Shown here one piece after another: positions 27,183 through 37,278 of a DNA stretch of 64,000 nucleotides. Numbering within the stretch: the stretch's first letter is position 1; each line of letters begins with the position of its first letter. Source of the stretch: Vitreimonas flagellata. Lineage in GTDB: Bacteria; Pseudomonadota; Alphaproteobacteria; Caulobacterales; Aquidulcibacteraceae. A program made the translations under genes and the position numbers. The notes under the pieces were generated by a model that saw only the letters and a list, made by a program, of their open reading frames with translations, was not told the origin of the DNA and did not search any database. The DNA lies in the NCBI RefSeq assembly GCF_004634425.1, contig NZ_SBJL01000002.1, forward strand, positions 806,001 through 870,000, in the 5' to 3' direction.

Positions 27183-27782
27183 TTGGACCAAGGCATGATT
27201 GAGATTCTGATCCTCGCGTTTGTCGCGGGCTTCGTGCTGTTCCGGCTCTATTCGACGCTGGGCAAACGCACGGGCTCCGAGCGTCCGGCTGAACCGACGC
27301 CTGCGCCGGCGCAAGGCCATATGCCGCGTGAGCAGGCGCAAACGCCGCTCACGCAGCCAGCGCCCACTGGCCCTGCGGGCGAGGGGCTCATGGCGATCCT
27401 GCGCGCCGATCCCAATTTCGATGTCGGCCATTTCGTTGCTGGGTCTAAGGCGGCCTACGAGATGATCGTCAGCGCTTTCGCCAAGGGTGATCGCGACACC
27501 TTGCGTGGCTTGCTGACGCCGCGCGTTTTTGACTCATATGCTGCCGCTATTGAGCGTCGCGCGCAGACGAACGAAGCGGTGCCCGAGTTGGTGCGCTTGA
27601 AGTCTGCTGAGATTGCTGAAGCCGAACTTCAGGGCGATACCGCACGCGTAATCGTAAAATTCGAAGCGGAATTGGCCGAAGGCGCGCATGGTATCCGAGA
27701 TGCGCGTGAGCGCTGGACGTTTGAGCGCAATGTGCGTTCGGGCGACCCGAATTGGCTCCTCTCACGCGTCCAGGCGGCGTGA
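27183..27782 (+). CDS. Tim44/TimA-like membrane-anchored protein
   Basis: This 199-residue protein begins with one hydrophobic helix (IEILILAFVAGFVLFRLYSTLGKRTG), a Pro-rich linker, and a C-terminal Tim44-like domain (FAKGDRDTLRGLLTPRVFDSYAAAIERR). Alphaproteobacterial Tim44-like proteins sit at the inner membrane near secB. The TTG at 27183 is preferred because GGGAG lies 9 nt upstream; an in-frame ATG at 27195 is possible. Its stop overlaps the next gene's GTG start. Confidence 0.85.
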   Translation: MDQGMIEILILAFVAGFVLFRLYSTLGKRTGSERPAEPTPAPAQGHMPREQAQTPLTQPAPTGPAGEGLMAILRADPNFDVGHFVAGSKAAYEMIVSAFAKGDRDTLRGLLTPRVFDSYAAAIERRAQTNEAVPELVRLKSAEIAEAELQGDTARVIVKFEAELAEGAHGIRDARERWTFERNVRSGDPNWLLSRVQAA

Positions 27783-28312
27783 GCAAAAGCAAGCGCGAAC
27801 TCAGCACTGACGAAAAGAAGCTGTGGCGCCGCGTCGCCGCGAGCTTGAAGACGCGTCGTGCGCTACCTGCCGAGGACATTGAAGAACCGGCGCCGTCATT
27901 AAAGAGTGTCGCGAAGCGAACTGAGAAAAGGCCGCTGGTTGAACCGGCGCCGGCACGCAACGCGCCTAAAGTCGCGTCGCCACTTCCGCGCCGCGACACC
28001 GAGAAGCGCGTTCGCCGTGGCAAACTTGAGATCGGCGGCTCACTCGACCTGCACGGCCACACGCAAGATTCTGGGCGCAACGCGTTGGCGCGGTTTCTTC
28101 AAGTCGCGCAAGCGCGCGGCGATAGTGTCGTGATTGTCATCACCGGCGCTGGTCGCGGCGGGGAGGGCGTGCTTAAGCGACGTTTACCCGAGTGGCTCGC
28201 CGAACGTGATCTACGACCACTCACCACAGGCTACGCGCCCGCACATCGCTCACATGGCGGCGCCGGCGCCTTCTACGTGTTCATCAAGCGCGCCCGCGAA
28301 ACGCAATCTTAA
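27779..28312 (+). CDS. Smr-domain protein
   Basis: This 177-residue protein has a basic, disordered N-terminal half and a C-terminal Smr domain: LDLHGHTQDSGRNALARFL, then ITGAGRGGEGVLKRRLPEWL, then HGGAGAFYVFIKR. Smr domains are nuclease folds linked to MutS2-like repair or mRNA/ribosome rescue. The GTG at 27779 overlaps the Tim44-like stop as GTGA and is preferred over an ATG at 27752 inside the upstream gene. The lytic transglycosylase mltA often found between these two genes in relatives is absent. Confidence 0.85.
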   Translation: MSKSKRELSTDEKKLWRRVAASLKTRRALPAEDIEEPAPSLKSVAKRTEKRPLVEPAPARNAPKVASPLPRRDTEKRVRRGKLEIGGSLDLHGHTQDSGRNALARFLQVAQARGDSVVIVITGAGRGGEGVLKRRLPEWLAERDLRPLTTGYAPAHRSHGGAGAFYVFIKRARETQS

Positions 28313-28414
28313 GCTTGCTGACCGCCGTGTTTACCGAAAATCGCAGCATCTTCAGCGCATTATAACCAATCCAGCCAAATCTCTCGTGCGCGCGAACGCG
28401 CGTTTGGAGTGGGT

Positions 28415-30514
28415 ATGGCGCAAGGCCTGTCATCTTTCGTCATGCCTGGCCGCAAGCACGGGCTTGCGGCGCGCGCGGTGCTGTTCACCGTGGCCGTCAT
28501 TGCTGTGACCGCGTTGCTCTCCGTGAGCATCCTTTTGGCTGGCGCCTACAGCGAGGGCCGCCGCCAGGAGGTCGTGATCGCCACGAGCCTCACCGAGCAT
28601 CTCGCCGCGCGCTCTGACACCCTTCTGACTGGCAATCGCGTTGCGATCCTAGAGCGCATGATCTCGGGCGCCAGCGATCGCGCCGAAGTGCGGGCGCTTT
28701 CCTTTCGCGACGCCTCGGGCGCGGTGATTGCGCAAGACAGCAGTGGCGACGCGCGCGACGAGGCGCGCATGCGACAGGGCGCGCTCGATGCAATGCGTTC
28801 AGGTCGTACCAACGTCGCGCGCGCGCAAGACGGCAGCCTGATGGTCGCGTCGCCCATCAAGCATGACAGCGAAACAATCGGCGCTGTCGTACGCATCTGG
28901 GAGCCGGGCGCTTACACTTTCGATGTCGTACCAGCGCTTGCCCCTTTCTTACTGATCTTGGCTTGCTTGTTGCTCGCGGCGATTCCGTTGACGAACGCAT
29001 TCGTGCGCCGCGCGGTTGCGCCCTTGGACGAACTAGCCAAGTTCGCCAAACAAGTCGGCGAGCGAGGTCAAGCAGAAAAAATCTCAATTCGCACGGGGGA
29101 CGAGTTCGAGACGCTTGCGAACGCTTTCAACGACATGATGGCGCGCCTCGACCTGTCCATGCGGCAGATCGAAGAAATTGCCTTTGTCGATCCTATAACA
29201 CGTCTGCCGAACCAAGATCGGTTCGCGCGCGACATTGATTTCTTCGTTCTGCAACAAGGTAAAGACGCGATGGGCGCTGCGATCGTCATAGATCTGCAGC
29301 GCCTTCCAAAGCTGACACAGACACTCGACCCGCTGGCCGCGCGCGACTTCATACGCACGGTCGCAGAGCGACTTACGTCAAGCGCGCGGACAGTCGAGCG
29401 CATTGTGATGCGCCGCAAAGAGCGGGCAAGTTGCGCACGCTTAGGGGTGTCAGAATTTGGGGTGTTCGCGCCTGGGCTATCTCAAGCGGACGCCGCTCGT
29501 TTTGCGCAGCATCTCACGGCGGGCCTCAACCAGCCGTTCGAGTGGCGCGGCCACAAGCTGACGCTGGGTGCGTGCTCCGGTGTCGCGATGGCGCCGCGAG
29601 ATGGTGCGGACGCGGACGGCGTCATCCGCCACGCCCGTATGGCGCTCGGCGCTGCGCAAAATGCGCCCGCCCGCATGAAGCTCTATACGCAATCGCTGGA
29701 TCGCGAGGCGGTCGCTCGCATTACGTTGGAGCGTGAAATGCGCGGGGCGTTGGAGCGCAATGAATTCCGCGCCTATTTCCAACCTAAGATAAATCTGGCG
29801 ACCGGCAAGATTGAAGCCTGCGAAGCGTTGGCGCGCTGGATCAGGCCCGACCGCACCATCATCAGCCCCGGTCGATTCATTCCGGTTGCGGAGGAGAGCG
29901 GGTTGATCAGCCCATTGTCAGACGCAATCTTGCGCGAAGCGTGCTGGAAGGCTGCGTCATGGGCGCGTGCTGGCTTGCCAACGAAGGTCGCGGTCAATGT
30001 GTCGGCGCTGCAGTTCAAGACGGAGCGCTTTGCCGAGAACGTGTTGCGTGTCGTGCAGCATGCAGGCCTCGCGCCGAGCAATCTCGAGCTAGAGATCACG
30101 GAATCGATGGTGATGGATGATCCCGATCGCGCGCTTCGCATCATCCAGCCGCTGCGCGAGGCCGGCGTGCGCCTAGCGATCGACGATTTTGGCTGCGGCC
30201 ACTCAAGCCTTGCGGCGCTTTCGAAGCTGCCGTTCGACGTTATCAAGATCGACCAGCAATTCGTGCGTCAGCTGGAGCGCGGCGACGCGCAGGCCGGCGC
30301 CATCATCGAGATGATCTTGGCTTTGGCCCGCACGCTTGACATGGAGGTCGTCGCCGAGGGCGTTGAGCGCCGCGAAGACGTGGATTTCATGGCCGCGCGC
30401 GGCTGCCATTGGGTCCAAGGGTTCCTCTATGGCGCGGCCGTGCCCGCGCCGGAATTCGCCGAAATGCTGCGCCGCCAAGCTGGCGAGGACGTGACGGCCG
30501 AAGACGCGGCTTGA
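28415..30514 (+). CDS. Membrane c-di-GMP phosphodiesterase with degenerate GGDEF domain
   Basis: This 699-residue protein has a TM helix near residue 25, a periplasmic sensor segment, a second TM helix near 180, a HAMP-like linker, a GGDEF domain and an EAL domain. The GGDEF motif reads GVSEF, so cyclase activity is unlikely. EAL features are intact: [42 protein letters not shown] and KIDQQFV. It should therefore hydrolyse c-di-GMP, perhaps tuned by GTP or periplasmic signals. GGAG at 28406 supports the ATG at 28415. Confidence 0.9.
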   Translation: MAQGLSSFVMPGRKHGLAARAVLFTVAVIAVTALLSVSILLAGAYSEGRRQEVVIATSLTEHLAARSDTLLTGNRVAILERMISGASDRAEVRALSFRDASGAVIAQDSSGDARDEARMRQGALDAMRSGRTNVARAQDGSLMVASPIKHDSETIGAVVRIWEPGAYTFDVVPALAPFLLILACLLLAAIPLTNAFVRRAVAPLDELAKFAKQVGERGQAEKISIRTGDEFETLANAFNDMMARLDLSMRQIEEIAFVDPITRLPNQDRFARDIDFFVLQQGKDAMGAAIVIDLQRLPKLTQTLDPLAARDFIRTVAERLTSSARTVERIVMRRKERASCARLGVSEFGVFAPGLSQADAARFAQHLTAGLNQPFEWRGHKLTLGACSGVAMAPRDGADADGVIRHARMALGAAQNAPARMKLYTQSLDREAVARITLEREMRGALERNEFRAYFQPKINLATGKIEACEALARWIRPDRTIISPGRFIPVAEESGLISPLSDAILREACWKAASWARAGLPTKVAVNVSALQFKTERFAENVLRVVQHAGLAPSNLELEITESMVMDDPDRALRIIQPLREAGVRLAIDDFGCGHSSLAALSKLPFDVIKIDQQFVRQLERGDAQAGAIIEMILALARTLDMEVVAEGVERREDVDFMAARGCHWVQGFLYGAAVPAPEFAEMLRRQAGEDVTAEDAA

Positions 30515-30545
30515 TCGCGCGCGCCCGGTTCGCCACATCAGGCGC

Positions 30546-31091
30546 ATGAGCAAACCAGAACAATGGCACGGCACGACGATTGTGTGCGTGCGCAAAGGCA
30601 ACAAAGTCGTGATCGCCGGCGATGGCCAAGTCTCGGCGGGACCGACTATTCTTAAAGGCAACGCGCGCAAGGTGCGCCAGCTTGCCGGCGGCTCGGTGAT
30701 CGTAGGGTTCGCCGGCGCTACGGCGGACGCCTTCGCGTTGTTCGAGCGGCTTGAGCAAAAACTCGAGCGTTTCCCGACGCAGCTTGGCCGGGCCTGCGTG
30801 GAGCTCGCGAAGGACTGGCGCACGGATCGCGCGCTGCGCCGGCTCGACGCCATGCTGATCGTCGCCGATCGCAAAGAGACCTTCCTCGTCACCGGAGCAG
30901 GGGATGTGCTCGATCCCGAACACGCCGTTGTGGCCGTCGGCTCAGGTGGCAATTTTGCGCTGGCGGCCGCGCGTGCGCTGTACCCGCATGTGAGCGACGC
31001 TGAGGCGATCGCCCGAGAAGCGATGGCGATCGCAGCCGACATCTGCGTCTATACCAACGGTAAACTGACGGTTGAAACGCTAGAGGCTTAG
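30546..31091 (+). CDS. hslV: ATP-dependent protease peptidase subunit HslV
   Basis: This 181-residue threonine peptidase has [11 protein letters not shown] near its N-terminus; the Thr after Gly should become the N-terminal nucleophile after processing. [23 protein letters not shown] and [14 protein letters not shown] are conserved. It forms the HslUV two-ring protease. Unusually, a peroxiredoxin gene lies between it and hslU. Confidence 0.96.
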   Translation: MSKPEQWHGTTIVCVRKGNKVVIAGDGQVSAGPTILKGNARKVRQLAGGSVIVGFAGATADAFALFERLEQKLERFPTQLGRACVELAKDWRTDRALRRLDAMLIVADRKETFLVTGAGDVLDPEHAVVAVGSGGNFALAAARALYPHVSDAEAIAREAMAIAADICVYTNGKLTVETLEA

Positions 31092-31137
31092 CAGTGCCAT
31101 TAGCCGACTGGTAAGCGCTGCCGCGCTTTATGAGTAT

Positions 31138-31626
31138 ATGACACCGCGCGTATCCGTCGGCGAACGAGTTCCGCAAGCTTTGCTGGGCCGCATGATCGAC
31201 GGCGCCATGTACACGGTCGAGCTGCATGAGCTGATCGCCGGCCGCCGCGCCGTGATCGCGGGCGTTCCGGGCGCCTTCACGCCCGTGTGCACCTGCCGCC
31301 ACATCCCCGACATCTTGGAAAACGCCGGCCGGCTTCGCGCTGCAGGGTACGATCTGATCGCGTGCGTTGTGCCCAATAGCCCCTGGGCTGTGGCCGCGTG
31401 GGCCGCGGAGGTCGATCCAGCGGGTGTGATGACTTTTCTTTCCGACGGCAATCTCACCTTGGCGCGCGCGCTTGGCGTGACGGTCTCTGCACCTGACCTC
31501 ATGCTGGGCGAGACCTCAGCGCGTTATCTGCTGGCGACAGATAATGGCATCGTGCGGCGCCTCAATGTCGAGGCCAAGATCAACAATGTGGACTGCACCC
31601 GCGCGCGCGACGTTTTGATCGACTAG
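31138..31626 (+). CDS. Peroxiredoxin (Prx5-like)
   Basis: This 162-residue thiol peroxidase has the peroxidatic motif PGAFTPVCTCRHIPD (family PGAFTPxCS), with Cys near residue 51 and a second Cys two residues later. DPAGVMTFLSDGNLTLARALGV follows the family pattern. These enzymes reduce hydrogen and organic peroxides with thiol donors. It starts 46 nt after hslV and ends about 48 nt before hslU, on the same strand, so it is likely part of the hsl operon. Confidence 0.88.
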   Translation: MTPRVSVGERVPQALLGRMIDGAMYTVELHELIAGRRAVIAGVPGAFTPVCTCRHIPDILENAGRLRAAGYDLIACVVPNSPWAVAAWAAEVDPAGVMTFLSDGNLTLARALGVTVSAPDLMLGETSARYLLATDNGIVRRLNVEAKINNVDCTRARDVLID

Positions 31627-31674
31627 GGCTGAGCGCCCTTCACGTCCGGCGGATGGCCCCTTAAGTGAGTGGCA

Positions 31675-32979
31675 ATGACACACTTCTCTCCGCGCGAAAT
31701 CGTCTCCGAACTCGATCGCTACATTGTGGGCCAGGGTGACGCGAAACGCGCCGTCGCCATCGCGCTGCGCAACCGTTGGCGCCGTAAGCAATTGCCGGAA
31801 GACCTCCGCGAAGAGGTCACGCCCAAAAATATTCTGATGATCGGGCCGACGGGGGTCGGCAAAACGGAGATCGCGCGGCGCCTAGCCAAGCTCGCCGGGG
31901 CCCCGTTTCTTAAAGTCGAAGCCACGAAGTTCACCGAGGTCGGCTATGTCGGCCGCGACGTCGAACAGATCGTGCGCGATCTGGTCGAAGTCGCGCTCAA
32001 CATGGCGCGCGAGCGCCGCCGTCGCGAAGTGCGAGCACGCGCCGAAGCCGCCGCCGAGGAGCGCGTGCTCGATGCTCTAGTGGGGCAGGGCGCGAGTGCG
32101 GCCACGCGTGAATCGTTTCGCAAAAAGCTGCGCAACTCCGAGCTTGGCGGTTCTGCGGTTGAGATCGAGGTCGAGGACAACGCTTCGCCGCTCGGCAATC
32201 TCGATATCCCAGGCCAGCAGGGCGTCGGCGTCGTTAACATCGGCGACATTTTCGGCAAGGCGTTCGGCAAACGGACGAAGCACGTGCGGATGACGGTCGA
32301 TGAAGCCTACGAACCACTGGTGCGCGAAGAGAGTGACAAGCTCGTCGATCAAGACGCGCTGATCAAAGAAGCCCTCGCGCTGACCGCCGAAGATGGCATC
32401 GTGTTCCTTGATGAGATCGACAAGATCGCGTCGCGTTCGGAGCGCGCGGGCGGCGGCGACGTCAGTCGCGAAGGTGTGCAGCGCGATCTGCTGCCGTTGA
32501 TCGAAGGCACGATCGTCAATACCAAGCACGGTCCGGTGAAGACGGATCACATTCTTTTTGTGGCCTCCGGCGCGTTCCACGTGGCCAAGCCGTCCGATTT
32601 GCTGCCCGAATTGCAGGGTCGCTTGCCGATCCGCGTGGAGTTGAAGGCGCTCACCCGCGAAGACTTCCGCCGCATTCTTACAGAGCCGGAAGCGAGCCTC
32701 GTCACGCAATACAAGGCGCTGCTGAAGACGGAGAACGTCACGCTCGATTTCACTGATGAAGCCGTCGAGGCCATTGCCGAGATCGCGGCGGACGTGAATT
32801 CCACGGTCGAGAATATCGGCGCCCGTCGCTTGCAAACCGTGATGGAACGCTTGCTCGACGAGGTCAGTTATTCCGCACCGGATCGCAGCGGCGAGACGCT
32901 GCGGATCGACGCCGATTATGTGCGCAAGCATGTCGGCGACCTAGCAAAGAACGCCGATCTCAGCCGCTTCATTCTCTAA
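31675..32979 (+). CDS. hslU: ATP-dependent protease ATPase subunit HslU
   Basis: This 434-residue AAA+ unfoldase has Walker [15 protein letters not shown], Walker [12 protein letters not shown], an intermediate domain of about 120 residues, and the C-terminal ...DLSRFIL tail that docks on HslV. The ATG at 31675 is preferred over a GTG two codons upstream. Its stop overlaps the convergent PfkB-type gene by 4 nt. Confidence 0.96.
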   Translation: MTHFSPREIVSELDRYIVGQGDAKRAVAIALRNRWRRKQLPEDLREEVTPKNILMIGPTGVGKTEIARRLAKLAGAPFLKVEATKFTEVGYVGRDVEQIVRDLVEVALNMARERRRREVRARAEAAAEERVLDALVGQGASAATRESFRKKLRNSELGGSAVEIEVEDNASPLGNLDIPGQQGVGVVNIGDIFGKAFGKRTKHVRMTVDEAYEPLVREESDKLVDQDALIKEALALTAEDGIVFLDEIDKIASRSERAGGGDVSREGVQRDLLPLIEGTIVNTKHGPVKTDHILFVASGAFHVAKPSDLLPELQGRLPIRVELKALTREDFRRILTEPEASLVTQYKALLKTENVTLDFTDEAVEAIAEIAADVNSTVENIGARRLQTVMERLLDEVSYSAPDRSGETLRIDADYVRKHVGDLAKNADLSRFIL

Positions 32980-33974
32980 ACGCGAAAGCCGCTTTTGAGC
33001 GCCAGCGCGCGGAGGTTCTGCTCCGGGCGCGGGCCCATGTGCGAAATCACTTCCGCCGCCGCGAGCGAGGCGAGGGCGCCGCATTCCGGTAGCGGCCGCT
33101 GGTGTGCGTAGCCGAACAGGAAGCCCGCCGCGTATTGATCGCCCGCGCCTGTCGTGTCGACAACGTCGGCGACGGGGAAAGCCTTCACCTCGATCGTGTC
33201 CTTGTTGGTCACGATCAGTGAGCCGGTCGACGATCGAGTAACGGCGACGATCGGGCAGACTTTGCGCGCCGTTTCGATCGCTGTGCCGAGATCGTCGCAT
33301 TCATAGAGCGAGAGAATCTCCGACTCGTTCGCGAATAGGATATCCACGTGGCCGGCGACGAGATGACGGAAGCTGTCGCGGTGGCGATCGACGCAGAATT
33401 TGTCTGAGAGCGTCAGCGCGACTTGGCGCTGCGCTGATTTCGCGATCTCGGCCGCGCGAACGAACGCCGTCTTCGCTTCGTCGCGATCGAAGAGATAGCC
33501 CTCGAGGAACAGGATCTTGCCGGCCGTGATGAGGCCAGCGTCGATGTCGTCCGCGTTGAGCAGCGTGGAGGCGCCGAGATAGGTGTTCATCGAACGATGG
33601 CCGTCCGGCGTCACCGCGATGAGCGAGCGCGCCGTGGCCGGCGTGCCGGCGCGCGGTGGGGTGTCGAATGCAACGCCGGCGGCACGAAATTCGCGCGTGA
33701 ACTGGCTGCCCAAATCATCATCGGCGACCTTGCCGATATAGCCGGTTTTGCCGCCGAAGCTGGCGATGCCGGTCATGGTGTTCGCCGCCGAACCGCCGGC
33801 CGCAACCGTCGCATTTGTGAAACGCGCGGTCAGATGGTCAGCGCGCGCTTCGTCGATCAGGCTCATGGCGTCTTTGGCGATGTTCTCCTCAGCCAGGAAC
33901 GCATCGGAAACTTGGGCGATCACGTCGATGATCGCGTTACCGACGGCGACGACGTCATAGGTCGAGCTGGACAT
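32976..33974 (-). CDS. PfkB-family sugar/adenosine kinase
   Basis: This 332-residue ribokinase-fold enzyme has the N-terminal [15 protein letters not shown], the [27 protein letters not shown] motif 1 and the anion-hole motif 2 [16 protein letters not shown] with catalytic Asp. The pattern is closest to adenosine kinases of the PfkB family, common near the alphaproteobacterial origin. Substrate (adenosine or sugar) is inferred only. Confidence 0.9.
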   Translation of the reverse strand: MSSSTYDVVAVGNAIIDVIAQVSDAFLAEENIAKDAMSLIDEARADHLTARFTNATVAAGGSAANTMTGIASFGGKTGYIGKVADDDLGSQFTREFRAAGVAFDTPPRAGTPATARSLIAVTPDGHRSMNTYLGASTLLNADDIDAGLITAGKILFLEGYLFDRDEAKTAFVRAAEIAKSAQRQVALTLSDKFCVDRHRDSFRHLVAGHVDILFANESEILSLYECDDLGTAIETARKVCPIVAVTRSSTGSLIVTNKDTIEVKAFPVADVVDTTGAGDQYAAGFLFGYAHQRPLPECGALASLAAAEVISHMGPRPEQNLRALALKSGFRV

Positions 33975-34068
33975 TCAAAAATCCTTTGAGAGTTAAGGCC
34001 TTTAAGCCTGCATGCGCGGCGCTGTCCAGCATTGCGGCGGGCGAGCTTGCAGGGCATGTTCGCGCCCC

Positions 34069-34464
34069 ATGAGAATTGCTGCTTCGCTTATTGCTTTGAT
34101 GTTTCTGGCGGCATGCGCCGCCACAACACCCAATTCGGCCCCGCAACCAAGCGGCCCGGCTGCACCCGCGGCGCCCGTAACATCGCGCTTGGCGCAGATG
34201 CTCAACGCTGCTGGCCGCGCCGATGCGCCGACGCAGGCCGAGATCGTGCGCGCCTTTGGCCCGGCCGACATCGAGCGTCAGGACGGCGCGGGTGCGGCGC
34301 TGACCTATCGGTACAACAATTGCGCGCTCCTCCTTCTATTCGCGGCGGACTCGCGCAATGCGATGCGCCTGGCGCAATCGTATCCGAGCGCGCGGCGCGC
34401 GGGCGAGGCGGCGCCCAGTCTTGACCAATGCGCCAGCGAGGCCGACGCGCGCCGGCGTTCGTGA
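34069..34464 (+). CDS. Small lipoprotein of unknown function
   Basis: This 131-residue protein has a signal peptide with lipobox LAAC-AATT and a Pro/Ala linker, then a compact domain containing RAFGPADIERQDGAGAALTYRYNNCALLLLF. That pattern resembles small outer-membrane-assembly-type lipoproteins but no family is certain. Its stop overlaps the next start as TGATG, implying coupling to the ATP-grasp gene. Confidence 0.75.
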   Translation: MRIAASLIALMFLAACAATTPNSAPQPSGPAAPAAPVTSRLAQMLNAAGRADAPTQAEIVRAFGPADIERQDGAGAALTYRYNNCALLLLFAADSRNAMRLAQSYPSARRAGEAAPSLDQCASEADARRRS

Positions 34465-35348
34465 TGGCGAAGATCGCGTATCTCAACGGACGCTCCTATC
34501 GCGGTGCGCCGCTTGGGCCGGGACAATTGCCGGAAGCGGAATTAGTCAGCCACGAGCTGATTGTCGCTGAAGGCAAAAAGCGCGGCATCGAGTTCATCAT
34601 CGAGTATTGGGACGATCCCGAACTGCCAAAGCGCGGGTACGACGCCGCGATCATCCGCACCTGCTGGGACTATACCGGCCGCGCAGACGAATTCATCGCG
34701 ACGATCGAAGCGCATGAGCGCGCGGGATTGCGCGTGTTTAATTCGCCGGCCGTGGTGCGCTGGAATGCGCGGAAGACGTATCTCCGTGAACTTGGCGCCG
34801 CCGCGATCGAGACGGTGTGGCTCGATCAAATCGATGCGCGCGCGGTGGCGCAGGCGTTTGATGCCCTCGACGCCGCCGAGATCGTGATCAAACCTCAGGT
34901 CGGCGCGGGCTCGGTGCGGACCATTCGCTTGAAGCGCAATGCGTGGAGCGAAGCTGACCTGATCGACGGGCCGCAATCGGAAGCGATGGTGCAGCCTTAT
35001 CTGCAATCGATCGAAACAGAAGGGGAGCGCTCGCTCTTCTGGTTTGGCGGCGCCTTTTCGCATGCGATCCGAAAAGTGCCCAACAAGGGCGATTGGCTGG
35101 CCAGCATTCCCGGAAAGACAGCGTTCCTCGCCGAAGCCGCGCCGTCTGGCGCGATGGCGGCGGCGGAATCGGCGCGGGCGCATGCGCCGAAAGATCTCCT
35201 TTATGTGCGCATCGACCTGGTGCTGGGCGATGACGGCAAGTGGCGTGTGATCGAGATCGAGGCGATCGAGCCTTATCTCTTCTTGGATTTCGCACCCGAA
35301 GGCGCGGGCTTTTTCGTCGATGCGATCGCGCGGGTCTTGTCCTTATAA
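34464..35348 (+). CDS. ATP-grasp family protein (RimK/DcsG-like)
   Basis: This 294-residue protein has the N-terminal pattern YWDDPELPKRGYDAAIIRTCWDYTGRADEFI, then NSPAVVRWNARKTYLRELG and VIKPQVGAGSVRTIRL, and a metal-binding C-terminal region IEIEAIEPYLFLDF. This matches ATP-grasp ligases related to the D-cycloserine synthetase DcsG. Its ligation substrate is unknown. The last 76 nt overlap the 3' end of the convergent nth gene. Confidence 0.8.
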   Translation: MAKIAYLNGRSYRGAPLGPGQLPEAELVSHELIVAEGKKRGIEFIIEYWDDPELPKRGYDAAIIRTCWDYTGRADEFIATIEAHERAGLRVFNSPAVVRWNARKTYLRELGAAAIETVWLDQIDARAVAQAFDALDAAEIVIKPQVGAGSVRTIRLKRNAWSEADLIDGPQSEAMVQPYLQSIETEGERSLFWFGGAFSHAIRKVPNKGDWLASIPGKTAFLAEAAPSGAMAAAESARAHAPKDLLYVRIDLVLGDDGKWRVIEIEAIEPYLFLDFAPEGAGFFVDAIARVLSL

Positions 35349-35971
35349 AGACAGATATCGGCGATGACGCAGCGTGGGCATTCGGGCTTGCGGGCGATGC
35401 AGGTGTAGCGCCCATGCAGAATAAGCCAGTGATGCGCCCCGTGGATAAACTTTTGTGGCGTGATGCGCATGAGCTGAGCTTCAACCTCATTTGGCGTTTT
35501 GCCATCGCTCAGACCGGTGCGGTTGCCGACGCGAAACACGTGCGTATCGACGGCGATTGTGCCTTCCCCAAAAACTTCCATCAGCACCACGTTCGCGGTC
35601 TTGCGACCGACACCGGGTAGGGCTTCCAGGGCTTCGCGATCGCGCGGCACCTCGCCGTCGTGATGGTCGATCAGCGCCTGCGAGAGGGCGATGACGTTCT
35701 TGGCTTTGTTACGCCAAAGACCGATCGTCTTGATGTAGCTCGCGACACCGTCTTCGCCGAGCTTCAGCATCTTCGCGGGCGTATCCGCGATCTTGAACAT
35801 CGGCGCCGTGGCGCGGTTGACGCCTTTGTCCGTCGCTTGCGCGGAAAGCACGACGGCGACGAGCAGGGTGTACGCATTCGTGTATTCCAATTCCGTGCGC
35901 GGATCGGGGCGTATCTCGGCCAAGCGCGCGTAGAGCTCTTCGGCCTTGGCTTTGGTGAGACGCTTGGCCAT
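35273..35971 (-). CDS. nth: Endonuclease III (DNA glycosylase/AP lyase)
   Basis: This 232-residue base-excision enzyme removes oxidised pyrimidines. The helix-hairpin-helix LPGVGRKTANVVL contains the catalytic Lys; VDTHVFRV contains the catalytic Asp; the [4Fe-4S] ligands are in CIARKPECPRCVIADIC (C-x6-C-x2-C-x5-C). The start at 35971 overlaps the DUF2244 stop as TAATG. The basic C-terminal tail is encoded in the region overlapping the ATP-grasp gene. Confidence 0.95.
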   Translation of the reverse strand: MAKRLTKAKAEELYARLAEIRPDPRTELEYTNAYTLLVAVVLSAQATDKGVNRATAPMFKIADTPAKMLKLGEDGVASYIKTIGLWRNKAKNVIALSQALIDHHDGEVPRDREALEALPGVGRKTANVVLMEVFGEGTIAVDTHVFRVGNRTGLSDGKTPNEVEAQLMRITPQKFIHGAHHWLILHGRYTCIARKPECPRCVIADICLYKDKTRAIASTKKPAPSGAKSKKR

Positions 35972-36468
35972 TAGATTCCGCCGCGCCTCGCGCGATGCAA
36001 AGCGGCGTCGAGCGCTACGGCGAAGCTTTCGCACTCCTTGGGCGAGAGGAACGCGCCGAGGCGCATTTGGCCTTCGCTGTCGCGGATCAGAACGCCGGGG
36101 CCGTCGCGGGTGACCTTCGCCCATACCGGATTGAGCTGCCAATGCGTGGCGACGCCATTCTTATCGACAGCGGCGACATGCACGCGGCCGGGGCCGATGC
36201 GGACATATTCGGCGGCTTGGGCTGCGCGATAATTCCAGCGGAACGCCAGATAGAGCGCCAACACGTCGAGGCCGAGAAAGCCGGCGACGGGATAGGCGCC
36301 GTTGGCGATGAACACGATCGCGCCAATCAGGTTGATCGCGAGCACGGCGATCAGCATGGCGCGAAAGGCTTTGGCGCTGAGGCTGCGGTGTGGGCGCAGC
36401 ACAGCGTCCATATAGAGCGGGCCGTCGAAGAACGGCGCGTCCGGCGTGCGTTCCCAGCGTGGCTGCAT
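35971..36468 (-). CDS. DUF2244 membrane protein
   Basis: This 165-residue protein has two adjacent hydrophobic segments (AMLIAVLAINLIGAIVFIANG and AGFLGLDVLALYLAF) followed by a soluble C-terminal domain with YVRIGPGRVHVAAVDKNG and LGAFLSPKECESFAVAL. That is the DUF2244 pattern. It lies 3 nt after dapB and overlaps nth, so dapB-DUF2244-nth form one operon. Function unknown. Confidence 0.85.
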   Translation of the reverse strand: MQPRWERTPDAPFFDGPLYMDAVLRPHRSLSAKAFRAMLIAVLAINLIGAIVFIANGAYPVAGFLGLDVLALYLAFRWNYRAAQAAEYVRIGPGRVHVAAVDKNGVATHWQLNPVWAKVTRDGPGVLIRDSEGQMRLGAFLSPKECESFAVALDAALHRARRGGI

Positions 36469-36471
36469 CGT

Positions 36472-37278
36472 CTAGAGCCCGAGCACGTCGCGCATCGAAT
36501 AAAGCCCCGGCGGTTTATCGGCGACCCAGAGGGCGGCGGCGAGGGCGCCATCGGCGAACACGGCGCGATCCATCGCGTGATGCGAGAGCGTGACGATTTC
36601 GCGCTCGGCGATGAAGCGCACGTCATGCTCGCCGACAATGCCGCCGCCGCGAATGACGGAGAAACCGATCTGACCTTCGGGGCGCTCGCCGGTGACGCCG
36701 TCGTACGGCGCCAGGCGCAAATCTTTCAGCGGCGTGTTGCGGCCTTTCGCGGCGGCTTCGCCGAGGAGGAGGGCGGTGCCGGATGGCGCGTCGACCTTGC
36801 GGCGATGATGCGCCTCGGTGATTTCGATGTCCCAACCTGGCCCGAGCTTCTGCGCGGCTTGTTCAACGAGGGCGGCGAGCAAATTCACGCCCAAGCTGAA
36901 ATTGCCGGAGCGCACGATGGCGATGCGCTTGGCGTGCTCGGCGAGCTGCGCTTCCTCGGCGGCCGTAAAACCGGTGGTGCCGACGATGGCGGCGCGCGTC
37001 GATGTGTTCTTCAAAGCGGTCAGTGCGTCGAGCGTCGCGGCTGGCGTGGTGAAATCGATCCAGACTTGCGCATTCTCGGCGGCGTGGTCGGCGACCTCGG
37101 TCGTCATCATGAAGAGCGGCGAGATGCCAGCGAGCGCGCCGAGATCGGCGCCGAGGAATTGGCCCTCGCTGCGTTCAGTGCCGCCGGCGACAGTGAAGCG
37201 CGAGTCCGCGCAAGCGGCGCGGATCAAAGCGCGGCCCATGCGGCCAGCCGCGCCTGCGATAGCGATAGAAAGCGTCAT
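36472..37278 (-). CDS. dapB: 4-hydroxy-tetrahydrodipicolinate reductase
   Basis: This 268-residue enzyme of the lysine/diaminopimelate pathway has the N-terminal cofactor motif AGAAGRMGRALI, GTTGFT and the active-site signature EAHHRRKVDAPSGTAL. The start at 37278 follows GGGAG; an open frame continues upstream but lacks family sequence. Its 5' side is an 800-bp non-coding gap that contains strong hairpins 83-171 nt upstream of the start. Confidence 0.95.
   Translation of the reverse strand: MTLSIAIAGAAGRMGRALIRAACADSRFTVAGGTERSEGQFLGADLGALAGISPLFMMTTEVADHAAENAQVWIDFTTPAATLDALTALKNTSTRAAIVGTTGFTAAEEAQLAEHAKRIAIVRSGNFSLGVNLLAALVEQAAQKLGPGWDIEITEAHHRRKVDAPSGTALLLGEAAAKGRNTPLKDLRLAPYDGVTGERPEGQIGFSVIRGGGIVGEHDVRFIAEREIVTLSHHAMDRAVFADGALAAALWVADKPPGLYSMRDVLGL

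Noticed and set aside
35440-35448. CGTGGATAA as a DnaA box
   Set aside because: One mismatch and inside nth coding sequence, with no other boxes nearby.
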